DNA from: Bacillus sp. 165
Lineage (GTDB): Bacteria; Bacillota; Bacilli; Bacillales; Bacillaceae_G
Reading direction: 5' to 3'
Length of the DNA stretch: 64,000 nucleotides
NCBI RefSeq assembly: GCF_017742235.1
Contig: NZ_JAGHKQ010000005.1
Coordinates: 62,001 to 126,000, forward strand
Shown here: piece after piece, positions 8,104 through 16,439 of the stretch
Numbering within the stretch: position 1 is the stretch's first letter
Layout of the letters: every line of letters begins with the position of its first letter
Program-made: the position numbers and the translations under genes
The notes under the pieces: generated by a model
Databases searched by the model: none
What the model saw: the letters and a program-made list of their open reading frames with translations, nothing else
Told to the model about the DNA's origin: nothing

Positions 8104-8592
8104 TTATCGCCGTTTTCTTTTTTTTCGAAACAGCTTCTTTCGCTTCGTATTCAGCACATCAGCTATAATATGCACTGCACTCGCACTCATGACACCAGTC
8201 ACAAAATTAAAAATCAGCGTCTTGTTTGACTCGACAATGCTTACTAATTCACTGTTCAATACTGTTTTATTAGCAAAATACAGTATCGGTGACAGAACAA
8301 ACAGCAAATACAACAAACGAATCAAGTCTCCAATGATGAATGTATGAGTTAAAAACGAACGATGCGGCATGATGACCTGGTACGGATACCATATAATTCG
8401 AAATAATCCCCATTTGCGATATGACGCACTGCGAATGTCTAAATCCGGACTTAAAAAGTATGTACCAATGATAAATCCGATAGTAAAGAAAAGTAAAAAG
8501 CTTTTGCTCGTATACCCATATGAAAATAAAAGTACAATAATAACAGGCAAGGCTATTAAGTTTAATTTTGTATGCGTTTTCCCTGATGGCAT
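8104..8592 (-). CDS. DUF2227-like membrane protein (YdjM-type putative metal-binding)
   Basis: 162-residue membrane protein. An N-terminal THTKLN segment, SPDLDIRS after the second hydrophobic helix, MPHRSFLTHTF in the middle and a late HIIADV give the His/Asp pattern of the DUF2227 / YdjM-like families annotated as metal-dependent hydrolase-like. Four hydrophobic segments and a strongly basic tail (KRKKLFRKKRKRR) are visible. GGAAGAG lies before the ATG. Enzymatic function is not shown for this group; the assignment is by motif only. Confidence 0.7.
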   Translation of the reverse strand: MPSGKTHTKLNLIALPVIIVLLFSYGYTSKSFLLFFTIGFIIGTYFLSPDLDIRSASYRKWGLFRIIWYPYQVIMPHRSFLTHTFIIGDLIRLLYLLFVLSPILYFANKTVLNSELVSIVESNKTLIFNFVTGVMSASAVHIIADVLNTKRKKLFRKKRKRR

Positions 8593-8674
8593 AGTCTCTT
8601 CCTTTATTAAAAGTATTCTTTCATTCTCTCAATATTTCCCTATATTGGCAAGGCTCTTTTCCATTCAACATCAT

Positions 8675-8706
8675 GCAAAAAAGCAGCTGACTAGATAGCT
8701 GCTTTT
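8675..8706 (-). terminator. Terminator of the DUF1232 gene
   Basis: Eight-bp stem AAGCAGCT/AGCTGCTT followed on the minus strand by TTTTTTGC, touching the stop codon. Confidence 0.7.
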
Positions 8707-9067
8707 ACTGTATTTTTTTATCAATTTCTGATGTATCTACATTTTCCCCAAACCAGCCGGCCATCTTCATTTTTGCTTTTGCTTTGACTTCTTCATCAAT
8801 ATACATAGCAACCTGCAGCAAAGCTGCGCCTAGGGCTCCAAAATCATCTGTGTATCCGATTCCAGCTGCAAAATCCGGAATAGCATCAGTTGGAATAATA
8901 AAGTATGTTAAGGCCCCGATTATAATAATTTTACTTCGTTTTGGAACATCAGGCTTTTGCAGGACATAAAACAAAAGTAAACTTGCATAGACGACTAAAT
9001 GTCCTGCTTTCAAGGCACCGCCTCTCAATTTGATCCAAAAAGCCTCTGCTGAAAATTTAGTTTTCAT
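8705..9067 (-). CDS. YkvA-family DUF1232 membrane protein
   Basis: 120 residues with the DUF1232 signature: a hydrophobic helix, then ALTYFIIPTDAIPDF and GYTDDFGALGAALLQV. The helical membrane segment lies about residues 45-65. Function of the family is not established. GGGGATGTGCA precedes the ATG, and a terminator overlaps its 3' end. Confidence 0.85.
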   Translation of the reverse strand: MKTKFSAEAFWIKLRGGALKAGHLVVYASLLLFYVLQKPDVPKRSKIIIIGALTYFIIPTDAIPDFAAGIGYTDDFGALGAALLQVAMYIDEEVKAKAKMKMAGWFGENVDTSEIDKKIQ

Positions 9068-9132
9068 TGCACATCCCCTTTCAGCTCTTCTTTCCCTCTA
9101 TTATAGGGGAGGGATATCCATTTTAAAAGCAG

Positions 9133-9318
9133 TTACTTTTGCAGTTCCTTCTCTACAATCATTTTACGAATCGTGCGTCCAATTACGATGTTATACCCCA
9201 TAATCCCCATAAAAATAAAATAGAATCTCAGCAAAAATGAATCGATCAGAAACGTACAAGCTAAGATGATCAAGAGTGTTACAGTAAAGCTTAAAATACG
9301 TAAATGTTTTGTATTCAT
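9133..9318 (-). CDS. 61-aa two-helix membrane protein under a manganese riboswitch
   Basis: Small protein starting MNTKHLRILSF, with two hydrophobic stretches (about residues 8-24 and 29-46) and a basic, charged tail (RKMIVEKELQK). The ATG at 9318 has GGGGAGAA nine bases upstream; a longer frame to 9378 would run back through the terminator hairpin and is rejected. The upstream leader resembles the yybP-ykoY (Mn2+) riboswitch with its own terminator, so a role in manganese or membrane metal homeostasis is inferred. No family recognised. Confidence 0.7.
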   Translation of the reverse strand: MNTKHLRILSFTVTLLIILACTFLIDSFLLRFYFIFMGIMGYNIVIGRTIRKMIVEKELQK

Positions 9319-9352
9319 AGTATTCTCCCCTTTTATAATCGGCAGAGAAAAT

Positions 9353-9476
9353 AAAAAGACCTCTGCCGTATTTGGCAAAGGTCTTGCTAGACACGATGAA
9401 GTGCCAACAAAGCCGATGGAGTTATTCCATGTACTGACGACTTTGTTTCAGGCAAAGCCTGACGCTACTCCCCTTT
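9353..9476 (-). promoter_or_regulatory. yybP-ykoY (Mn2+) riboswitch with terminator
   Basis: On the minus strand the leader begins AAAGGGGAGTAGCG, continues through GTCGTCAGTACATGG and CTTTGTTGGCA, and ends AGCAAGACCTTTGCC, the pattern of the yybP-ykoY element. It runs into a 12-bp terminator stem (9356-9367 with 9374-9385) followed by TTTTTATTTT. Ligand-stabilised folding would compete with this terminator and so permit expression of the 61-aa protein. The class call rests on recalled conserved segments, not a covariance model. Confidence 0.65.
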
Positions 9477-10079
9477 GAATTAACTTTATTGTAAAATCAT
9501 ACATAGCAAAATGTCAAATTTCTGTTTTTTGATACTATTCTTGCAGAGTATTTTACTGTGGTATATTCCTCGTTCGCAGCCCTTCAATGAGTACTAATTA
9601 TAATAGGAAGAAACACGAAAAAACTATAGAAAAAGAATTAAAATGAAGCGGTATAATTGTTTGAATACAGAAGAATTTATTTAGAATGATGTGGTATGTG
9701 TAGGACAGACTTGCATACATATAGTAAAACACAGAATGACGAACCAACTACCATCGCTGCTATATTTAGAGGAGGGGATTGTCAAAACTCCTGTAACCTA
9801 TTACTTCAATAACGAAGCTACACATGTAAATCTTTGATTTTTGGAAACCTTGCCCCATAATATTACATCGAGTAAAAATTCCATTACTCGCAAAGTAATG
9901 CAATATAAAGGAGAATTATATCCTCTTTCAAGGTTCACCTCCTTTATTATTACAACCTGGCATTGATGATTGGGATAAAATGGATGGTATACTAAAAAGA
10001 TTTTCTTGAAGTTTGAAAGATGATTTAATATAATGAGCAGTATGTTCAACAAAAGTTACTCTCAATTAGGAAGTTTTAG
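9477..10079. other. Long intergenic region upstream of ltaS, no gene recognised
   Basis: About 600 bp of AT-rich DNA. The only minus-strand frame of note (9801-10052) lacks a coherent start or family. A ribosome-binding-site-like AAAGGAGGTGAACC near 9950 (minus) leads into a frame of only 15 codons. It may be decayed sequence. Confidence 0.4.
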
Positions 10080-10108
10080 TTGCACCTTGAAGAGGCTAGG
10101 AGTAAAAT
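10080..10108 (+). promoter_or_regulatory. Putative sigma-A promoter of ltaS
   Basis: TTGCAC, 17-bp spacer, TAAAAT, ending 60 bp before the GTG start. Confidence 0.45.
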
Positions 10109-10167
10109 GCTCTCATGTAAGTTGAACTTGAGATAAAGAAAGTGTCTTAAGGGAGAGGTGAAAATAA

Positions 10168-12090
10168 GTGTGGAATAATATTAAAACACAATTTAAGACG
10201 CAATTTAACGACATCCGCTTACTTTTATTAACAGCGGTATTTATTTGGCTAAAAACGTACATTATCACTCGCATAAGCTTTGATTTGAAATTAGAAAATC
10301 CAATGCAAGAGTTTATTTTGTTTCTCAGTCCGCTTGCCGCATCTTTATTTTTAGTAGGACTGGCGATGTTTGCTAAAGGAAGAAAACGTAATTACATTGC
10401 AATCGGAATCAACATCTTTTTAACCATCATTTTGATAGGAAACGCAATGTTCTACGGATTCTTTAATGACTTTGTGACATTACCTGTATTAACACAAACA
10501 ACTAACTTCGGAAGCCTTGGATCTTCTGTTAAGGAACTGCTTGACTGGAGAATACCTGTAGTATTCCTTGACGTTATCGTTTTATTCTACTTGGCAATAA
10601 AAAAGCCGAGTCTTGCAAGCAGTGGTCGTGTATCCCGTCCAACAAAATCTTTGTATTTCTTAACATCCATTGCGGTGTTCATGGTGAACTTAGGCCTTGC
10701 AGAAGTACAACGTCCAGAACTATTAACTCGTTCTTTCGACCGCGTCATGCTTGTTAAAAACCTAGGTCTATATTTCCACCAAATGTATGATGTTGGCTTA
10801 CAAGCAAAAGCAACTTCACAAAAAGCATTTGCTGATAGCAGCAAGCTTGCTGAAACAGAAAACTATATAAAAGCAAATAACGTACAGAACTCTGAATTGT
10901 TTGGTATGGCAAAAGGAAAAAATGTCATTGTCGTTTCTCTTGAATCTACACAGACGTTCCTGATGAACGCAACAGTAAACGGTCAAGAAGTAACACCTTT
11001 CTTGAATCAGTTTGCGAAAGAAAGCTATTACTTTGATAACTTCTTCCACCAAACAGGCCAAGGGAAAACATCTGACGCTGAATTTTTAATTGACAACTCT
11101 CTTTATCCATTAGATCGCGGCGCTGTATACTTTACACACGCGAACAATGAGTATGTAGGTACACCTGAGATTTTACGCCAGCAAGGATATTACACTGCCG
11201 TATTCCATGCAAACAACGCAACATTCTGGAACCGCAACGTTATGTATCCATCTCTTGGATACGATCGTTACTTTAATGAGCTTGATTTTGATATCAATGC
11301 CGACAATAAAATTAACTGGGGTCTAAAGGATGTTGACTTCTTTAATCAGTCAATAGAAAAGCTGAAGGAATTGCCTCAGCCGTTCTATACACGTTTCATT
11401 ACGTTAACGAACCACTTCCCGTTCACATATGATGACGAAATGAAAATGGTAGAACCATTTAACTCCGGCGACGGTACGCTTGACCGTTATTTTGTAACTG
11501 TCCGTTACCAAGACGAAGCGTTAAAGAAATTCATTGAAGAGCTAAAAGCATCTGGTCTGTATGATAATTCTGTTATCGTGTTCTACGGAGACCATTACGG
11601 TATCTCTGAAAATCATAACAAAGCTATGGCTCAGTTCTTAGGTAAAGATGAGATTACGCAATTCGATCACATCAACCTACAAAGAACGCCATTATTCATT
11701 CACGTTCCAGGTCAAACACAAGGAGAAACAATCTCTAAGGTGGCTGGTCAAGTGGATGTGAAACCAACAATTCTGAGCTTATTAGGTGTAGATACTTCCA
11801 ATGACATCGAGTTCGGTCACGATTTATTCTCACCGAACCGTAAAGAGTTTGTAGTATTACGTGACGGCAGCTTCGTAACAGACAAATATATATATTCAAA
11901 CAGCACATTCTACTCTCGTGAAACAGGCGAAGCTGTAAATGTACCAAAAGAAGAAGCAAAACCGTTGCTTGATAGAGTGCAAACCGAACTAAGTATGTCA
12001 GATAATATTATTGAAGGTGACTTACTTCGCTTCTTTGAAGAAAATCATATCAAATCTGGTACAGTGAAAACCCAAATTAAGCCGAAATAA
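10168..12090 (+). CDS. ltaS: Lipoteichoic acid synthase
   Basis: Polymerises glycerol phosphate from phosphatidylglycerol onto the glycolipid anchor on the outer face of the membrane. The 640 residues begin with five hydrophobic helices (about 15-200) followed by an extracellular sulfatase-fold domain. Active-site features are SLESTQTF (metal Glu), QGKTSDAE (nucleophilic Thr) and YGDHYG (metal Asp-His). The start is GTG with GGGAGAGGTG before it. It stands alone between a candidate sigma-A promoter and a 13-bp stem terminator. Paralogues (YfnI, YqgS, YvgJ types) are common in Bacillus, so this could be one of those, but all key residues are present. Confidence 0.9.
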   Translation: MWNNIKTQFKTQFNDIRLLLLTAVFIWLKTYIITRISFDLKLENPMQEFILFLSPLAASLFLVGLAMFAKGRKRNYIAIGINIFLTIILIGNAMFYGFFNDFVTLPVLTQTTNFGSLGSSVKELLDWRIPVVFLDVIVLFYLAIKKPSLASSGRVSRPTKSLYFLTSIAVFMVNLGLAEVQRPELLTRSFDRVMLVKNLGLYFHQMYDVGLQAKATSQKAFADSSKLAETENYIKANNVQNSELFGMAKGKNVIVVSLESTQTFLMNATVNGQEVTPFLNQFAKESYYFDNFFHQTGQGKTSDAEFLIDNSLYPLDRGAVYFTHANNEYVGTPEILRQQGYYTAVFHANNATFWNRNVMYPSLGYDRYFNELDFDINADNKINWGLKDVDFFNQSIEKLKELPQPFYTRFITLTNHFPFTYDDEMKMVEPFNSGDGTLDRYFVTVRYQDEALKKFIEELKASGLYDNSVIVFYGDHYGISENHNKAMAQFLGKDEITQFDHINLQRTPLFIHVPGQTQGETISKVAGQVDVKPTILSLLGVDTSNDIEFGHDLFSPNRKEFVVLRDGSFVTDKYIYSNSTFYSRETGEAVNVPKEEAKPLLDRVQTELSMSDNIIEGDLLRFFEENHIKSGTVKTQIKPK

Positions 12091-12104
12091 ACAAACGAAC
12101 TATC

Positions 12105-12134
12105 AGCCCTTGTGCATATGCACAAGGGCTTTTA
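12105..12134 (+). terminator. Terminator of ltaS
   Basis: Perfect palindrome AGCCCTTGTGCAT plus its complement, followed by TTTTATG. Confidence 0.85.
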
Positions 12135-12227
12135 TGTTTCAAAGAAGGATTTTCTGCCTTAACAGCCAATTTGTAAACATGTGTGACGTATCGGTAATAG
12201 ACCAATACAAAGATGGGAAGTGGAAAA

Positions 12228-13088
12228 ATGGAGCCTATCATTTTATTCGAAAGTCGTTTTTTAAATATAAATCTTGAACAGCCAGCCATTGGATTAGAAG
12301 AGCGTGGTCTGCAATTTGGGGATGGCATTTATGAAGTTGTCCGCTTGTATAAAGGCTCTTATCACCTATTAGAACCCCATATAGATCGCCTATACCGCTC
12401 TATGAATGCAATTCAGCTATCTGCGCCTTTTACCAAAGGAGAACTCATTGCCTGGCTGCATGAGCTCGTGGAGAGAAATGGGCTTCAAGAAGACGGCATT
12501 GTATATCTTCAAATTTCTCGCGGGGTTCAAACTCGCAATCATATTTTCGCCGCAAATACATCTCCTACGTGGTACGCTTACCTTGTCAAAAAAGAGAGAC
12601 CACTCGCATGGCTGGAGAATGGAATACATGCATGCTTGGAGGAGGATATTCGGTGGCTTCGCTGCGATATTAAATCTCTGAACTTATTGCCAAATGTTCT
12701 CGCAAAAGCAAGTGCTGACCGAAAAGGCTGTGCCGAAGCATTGTTTGTACGAAATGGGAACGTAACAGAAGGAAGCCATTCCAATTTCTTTTTAGTGAAA
12801 AACGGAACTATTATTACCCACCCTGCGAACAACCTAATTTTAAACGGAATTGTCCGCCAGCATATCCTGGCTTTAGCCGCAAAGCTGCGCATCCCCTTGC
12901 AAGAAGAACTATTTACCCCAAAAGATATAAGAGAAGCGGATGAATGCTTTTTCACCGGGACGACGACAGAGGTACTGCCAATGACTCATTTAGATGAGAG
13001 CCCTATTGGCACAGGCATGCCGGGACCAATTACGAGGCAGCTGCAAAAGGCATTTCATGAAAGCATCCTATACGTACAAAACCTCTAG
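12228..13088 (+). CDS. dat: D-amino-acid (D-alanine) aminotransferase
   Basis: PLP-dependent fold-type IV transaminase that interconverts D-alanine and D-glutamate, supplying peptidoglycan precursors. RGLQFGDGIYEVV near residue 25, IRWLRCDIKSLNLL with the Schiff-base Lys near 146, and TEGSHSNFF and HPANNLILNGI further on closely match Bacillus D-alanine transaminases. This separates it from the branched-chain enzymes and aminodeoxychorismate lyase. ATG 12228 (286 residues) is preferred to ATG 12213 because the weak GGGAAGTGG signal lies before it; either is possible. Monocistronic. Confidence 0.88.
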   Translation: MEPIILFESRFLNINLEQPAIGLEERGLQFGDGIYEVVRLYKGSYHLLEPHIDRLYRSMNAIQLSAPFTKGELIAWLHELVERNGLQEDGIVYLQISRGVQTRNHIFAANTSPTWYAYLVKKERPLAWLENGIHACLEEDIRWLRCDIKSLNLLPNVLAKASADRKGCAEALFVRNGNVTEGSHSNFFLVKNGTIITHPANNLILNGIVRQHILALAAKLRIPLQEELFTPKDIREADECFFTGTTTEVLPMTHLDESPIGTGMPGPITRQLQKAFHESILYVQNL

Positions 13089-13106
13089 CGGACAGCTAGA
13101 GGTTTT
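13079..13106 (+). terminator. Terminator of dat
   Basis: AAACCTCTAGC/GCTAGAGGTTT stem overlapping the stop codon, with a T-rich tail. Confidence 0.7.
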
Positions 13107-13185
13107 GTAATGAAAAAGTAACAATTTTTCTGCACCCTTTATACATATAGTAATACAGACAATTCCTTGAAAGAAGGTGCAAGCT

Positions 13186-13482
13186 TTGAAATTGCCTATC
13201 CTCTTATTTTCAGGCATCCTTCTTTGCTTTCTTTCCATCCTGCTTCATGCCGCCGGTCTATTTCCTTACAATTGGGATTTACAAACAAGATTCCTCATCC
13301 TTCTTGCATTAGGCATCTTCCACAGCTTGGCTTGGGTGCATCATCGTTCATTTTCTCTTAGTCACAATAAAAAGCACGTACAGCATACATCCCGCACCAA
13401 TAATGCCGGCACCAAGTGCCATATAATTCAGTATCGTTTGGTTGCTTGGATCCGACATCATTTGAAACATTTGCTCTCCTAA
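13186..13482 (+). CDS. Small membrane protein, unknown
   Basis: TTG start preceded by GAAAGAAGGTG, giving two hydrophobic stretches (LKLPILLFSGILLCFLSILL and a second around residues 35-48). After about residue 55 the frame is hydrophilic and runs antisense into the opposite gene at 13348-13539, so its real 3' end may have been lost. No family recognised. Confidence 0.35.
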   Translation: MKLPILLFSGILLCFLSILLHAAGLFPYNWDLQTRFLILLALGIFHSLAWVHHRSFSLSHNKKHVQHTSRTNNAGTKCHIIQYRLVAWIRHHLKHLLS

Positions 13483-13539
13483 TGCATAAATTAAAAAAAT
13501 GCTAAATACCAGAATTAAAGCTTTTTGCCCTCTCTTCAC
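13348..13539 (-). CDS. 63-aa two-helix membrane protein, unknown
   Basis: Small protein with two hydrophobic segments (ALILVFSIFLIYALGEQM and ALGAGIIGAGCMLYVLFIV) and a basic terminus (TKRK). GTG 13539 is preferred over GTG 13548 because GAGGTGAAG then serves as ribosome binding site. The 3' half overlaps a plus-strand small frame. No family recognised. Confidence 0.5.
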   Translation of the reverse strand: MKRGQKALILVFSIFLIYALGEQMFQMMSDPSNQTILNYMALGAGIIGAGCMLYVLFIVTKRK

Positions 13540-13886
13540 TGCCTTCACCTCAAAATAAGTGTACCAATTTTTTAAGAAAGGAAAAATACCTTAACGAGCT
13601 GATAACATGAAATACTTCTCTGCTCGCCTTCCATATACTTGTATCATGATAATGAGGAAGTACCAGTAACGAAATTAAGCAGAAAGTACCCTTGTAAGGG
13701 GAAGCCGTACCACTCTTAAAATATATAGAATAACTATTCTTTTTTATATTGCGCAGCATTTCCAGTTTGAGATACTGTATTCTGTCCTCATCATCAAAGT
13801 CAGTGAGTACATTCAAATAAAACCAAGCTACCATCAATAAGTTTCCTTAGCTTTCTCACTTTCTGCCTACAAACAATATCAATTTG

Positions 13887-13925
13887 AAAAGGACGCTTAA
13901 GTCTATCAAACCTAAGCATCCTTTT
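13887..13925 (-). terminator. Terminator of the nucleosidase gene
   Basis: Thirteen-bp stem with one mismatch (AAAAGGACGCTTA against TAAGCATCCTTTT), followed on the minus strand by a T-rich tail. Confidence 0.65.
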
Positions 13926-13928
13926 CTT

Positions 13929-14723
13929 TTACTTGCCATTAATGTTTTGAATCATTGTCTCAATCATCGTACTAGCATTTTTCGCAGCAAGCTTCACAAA
14001 GCTGGCGTAAGCAGCACCTGCCGCAGTACCTGCTTTGTCAGAAATCGCACGAATAATAACATACGGCACTCCGTTTAAATAAGCAACTTGACCAATAGCA
14101 GCCCCCTCCATCTCTACAGCATCTGCATTAAATACTTTTACAATTTTTTTCTTTTGCTGTTCTTCTCCTACAAACTGGTCTCCACTTGCAATCCGTCCTA
14201 AATAAATATTCACATTCTTTAACTTTTTGGCCGCCTCCTGCGCCAGACGAATTAGCTGTTTATCCGCTTTATAATAAATCACGTCACTGTCTTCAAACTT
14301 CCCGAGTGGCTGCCCGATTGCTGTTTGATCTACATCATGCTGAACGGAATCACTCGAAATTACGATATCTCCTACCTTCAGCTTCGGATTCAACCCTCCC
14401 GCTACTCCAGAGTTAATCAAATAATCTGCACCAAACATAGTAATCAAAATTTGAGCACTAACCGAAGAATTAACCTTTCCGATCCCAGAACGAACCAATA
14501 CCACATTTTTTCCATCTAATGTCCCTTTATAAAATGTATAACCCGCTACTTTTTTGACTTCTTGAATATCCATTTTTGAACGAAGAATTTCTACTTCTTC
14601 CTCCATCGGTCCTATAATGCCAATTACTGATTTATGAAGCTGCTTGCCGGCAGCCTCCCCTTTCCATCCCACATTGACAACACTCAAGCAAATGAGCAAG
14701 CATACCAGCACATATCTCTTCAT
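13929..14723 (-). CDS. Exported 5'-methylthioadenosine/S-adenosylhomocysteine nucleosidase
   Basis: Pfs/MtnN-family enzyme that hydrolyses the glycosidic bond of MTA and SAH, releasing adenine. IIGPMEEEVEIL carries the catalytic-region Glu, INSGVAGGLNP the phosphorylase-fold loop, VEMEGAAIGQVA the ribose-binding Glu and ISDKAG the catalytic Asp. Unlike the usual cytoplasmic enzyme of about 230 residues, it starts with a convincing signal peptide (MKRYVLVCLLICLSVVNVGW then KGEAAG), giving 264 residues. It is therefore likely secreted or surface located, perhaps for nucleoside salvage (inference). AAAGAGG precedes the ATG. A canonical cytoplasmic copy is expected elsewhere. Confidence 0.88.
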   Translation of the reverse strand: MKRYVLVCLLICLSVVNVGWKGEAAGKQLHKSVIGIIGPMEEEVEILRSKMDIQEVKKVAGYTFYKGTLDGKNVVLVRSGIGKVNSSVSAQILITMFGADYLINSGVAGGLNPKLKVGDIVISSDSVQHDVDQTAIGQPLGKFEDSDVIYYKADKQLIRLAQEAAKKLKNVNIYLGRIASGDQFVGEEQQKKKIVKVFNADAVEMEGAAIGQVAYLNGVPYVIIRAISDKAGTAAGAAYASFVKLAAKNASTMIETMIQNINGK

Positions 14724-14869
14724 AAATTCAACCTCTTTCTTAATTTATAAATAAATATATTTTGTGTAAAAATTTCACATCATATGATATAAAAATTACT
14801 TTTCCCAATAACCCGTGACTCTTTTCGTTCTCTCTCTGCATTTAGCATATATGGAATAAGAAATATCTA

Positions 14870-14898
14870 TTGACACTTTTCGACAAGAAAACTACTAT
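14870..14898 (+). promoter_or_regulatory. Sigma-A promoter of the NlpC/P60 gene
   Basis: Consensus TTGACA, 17-bp spacer, TACTAT, ending 55 bp before the ATG. Confidence 0.75.
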
Positions 14899-14953
14899 TG
14901 GTTAGTATTGGAAAAATTCATATTGGGATTTTCATAGAAAGGATAGGTATAAA

Positions 14954-16291
14954 ATGAAAAAAGTTCTCGCAAGTATTGCAGCCGTATCTGTCATCGGTGT
15001 ACCCGCTGTGGACTCTGTACACGCATCTCCAAACGACACAGCTGCAGCTGGAGCTGTGCAAAACGACAACCAAAAGCTTGAAACAACCGCTGGAAATTAT
15101 ATAGTAAAAGCCGATGCCCTTCGTGTTCGTACCGGCCCCAGCACAAGCCAGCCCATTATCGGAATGGTTACTCATGGTGAAAAGGTACAAGTATTGGAAG
15201 AGACACAGGGCTGGTATAAAATTTCTTACAATAATCAAGAAGCTTATGTAAGCAAGGACTATATTGCATTTACTCCAACAGGAGGAACCTTTACAGTCAA
15301 CGCCTCTGCTCTTAATGTTCGTACAGGTCCCGCCACCAACTACAGTACCATCGGTTCTGTAAAAAATGGACAAACTCTGCAAGTCATTGGTGAAATAAAT
15401 GGATGGTACAAAATTTCTTATAATACCGAAGTCGGTTATGTGAATAAAGCCTATGTCACCTCCACTGTTGCAACACCGACACCTACGCCTCCCCCGGTCG
15501 TTCAGACAGATGGACAATACGTAGTGGAAGCCTCTTCTCTTCGCATCCGTACCGGCCCTGCTACAAACTATCCAGTTATAGGAGGAGTTGTAAAGGGACA
15601 TATATTGCAAGTAAAAGCAATTGAAGCTGGATGGTATAAGGTTGTCCATAACGGGCAAACAGGTTATGTCAGCGGTGACTACGTTGCATTCGTTAAGAAT
15701 GAAGTCGTATCTACTCCACAGGTTTATACTGTCCAAGCTAGCTCCTTATATGTAAGAAGTGGCGCCGGTACCCAATTTGGAGCCATTGGCAGCGTTACTT
15801 CTGGAAAACAAGTAGAAGTAGTCGGAGAATCAGGTGATTGGTTTCAAATCAAATTTAACGGCGGCGTCGGCTACATTAGCAAAGCTTATGTAGTGAAGGG
15901 TGATGCAGAGAGTGTTAAACCGGCACAACCAGCAACATCACTCATTTCACTAGCTAAATCCCTTGTAGGAACTCCATACGCATGGGCTGGAAGCACCCCA
16001 ACCGGCTTTGACTGCAGCGGCTTCATTTCCTACGTATACACTAAAAGCGGCATTTCCATGCCTCGTACATCTGTTGAAGGCTATTGGAACAGCTTAAGCA
16101 AAACATCTTCTCCAAGTGTCGGAGACCTTATTTACTTTAAAGATACATATAAGCCTGGTCCATCCCACATGGGCATTTTAATTGGTGATGGCTACTTTAT
16201 TCATGCCTCCAGCTCAAAAGGCGTTACCATCACCCATATCAGCAACTCTTATTATAGTACGCATTTCTTAGGCTACTCCAAAGCAATGTAA
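14954..16291 (+). CDS. Secreted SH3b(x4)-NlpC/P60 cell-wall endopeptidase
   Basis: Exported peptidoglycan hydrolase cleaving the gamma-D-Glu to meso-diaminopimelate bond. A signal peptide covers residues 1-25 (cut near SVHAS). Four bacterial SH3 repeats follow at about 47-106, 110-170, 187-248 and 256-318, each with an ALRVRTGP-like and a GWYKI-like segment. A TPTPTPP linker lies between the second and third. The NlpC/P60 domain (about 330-445) has the nucleophile in GFDCSGF and the His in PSHMGILIGDG, then YFIHAS. It has its own strong promoter and terminator. Confidence 0.92.
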   Translation: MKKVLASIAAVSVIGVPAVDSVHASPNDTAAAGAVQNDNQKLETTAGNYIVKADALRVRTGPSTSQPIIGMVTHGEKVQVLEETQGWYKISYNNQEAYVSKDYIAFTPTGGTFTVNASALNVRTGPATNYSTIGSVKNGQTLQVIGEINGWYKISYNTEVGYVNKAYVTSTVATPTPTPPPVVQTDGQYVVEASSLRIRTGPATNYPVIGGVVKGHILQVKAIEAGWYKVVHNGQTGYVSGDYVAFVKNEVVSTPQVYTVQASSLYVRSGAGTQFGAIGSVTSGKQVEVVGESGDWFQIKFNGGVGYISKAYVVKGDAESVKPAQPATSLISLAKSLVGTPYAWAGSTPTGFDCSGFISYVYTKSGISMPRTSVEGYWNSLSKTSSPSVGDLIYFKDTYKPGPSHMGILIGDGYFIHASSSKGVTITHISNSYYSTHFLGYSKAM

Positions 16292-16295
16292 TACA

Positions 16296-16327
16296 AAAAT
16301 GAGTCTTCTTAGAAGGCTCATTTTTTA
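16296..16327 (+). terminator. Terminator of the NlpC/P60 gene
   Basis: AAAATGAGTCTTC/GAAGGCTCATTTT stem followed by TTTATTTT. Confidence 0.75.
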
Positions 16328-16439
16328 TTTTCCACTATCGTTTCTCTTAAAATGGGCATATACATATCAACTAGCCTATTACACCATTTTATTCTAAATA
16401 CATACCCTATAAAGAATATAACTTGAAAGGAGACTGCTG

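Noticed and set aside
9801..10052. 83-codon minus-strand frame before ltaS
   Set aside because: No ribosome binding site, no coherent composition or motif.
13550..13837. 95-codon minus-strand frame with a DFDDEDRIQYLKLEML stretch
   Set aside because: Only a short part looks protein-like and there is no convincing start; at most a relic.
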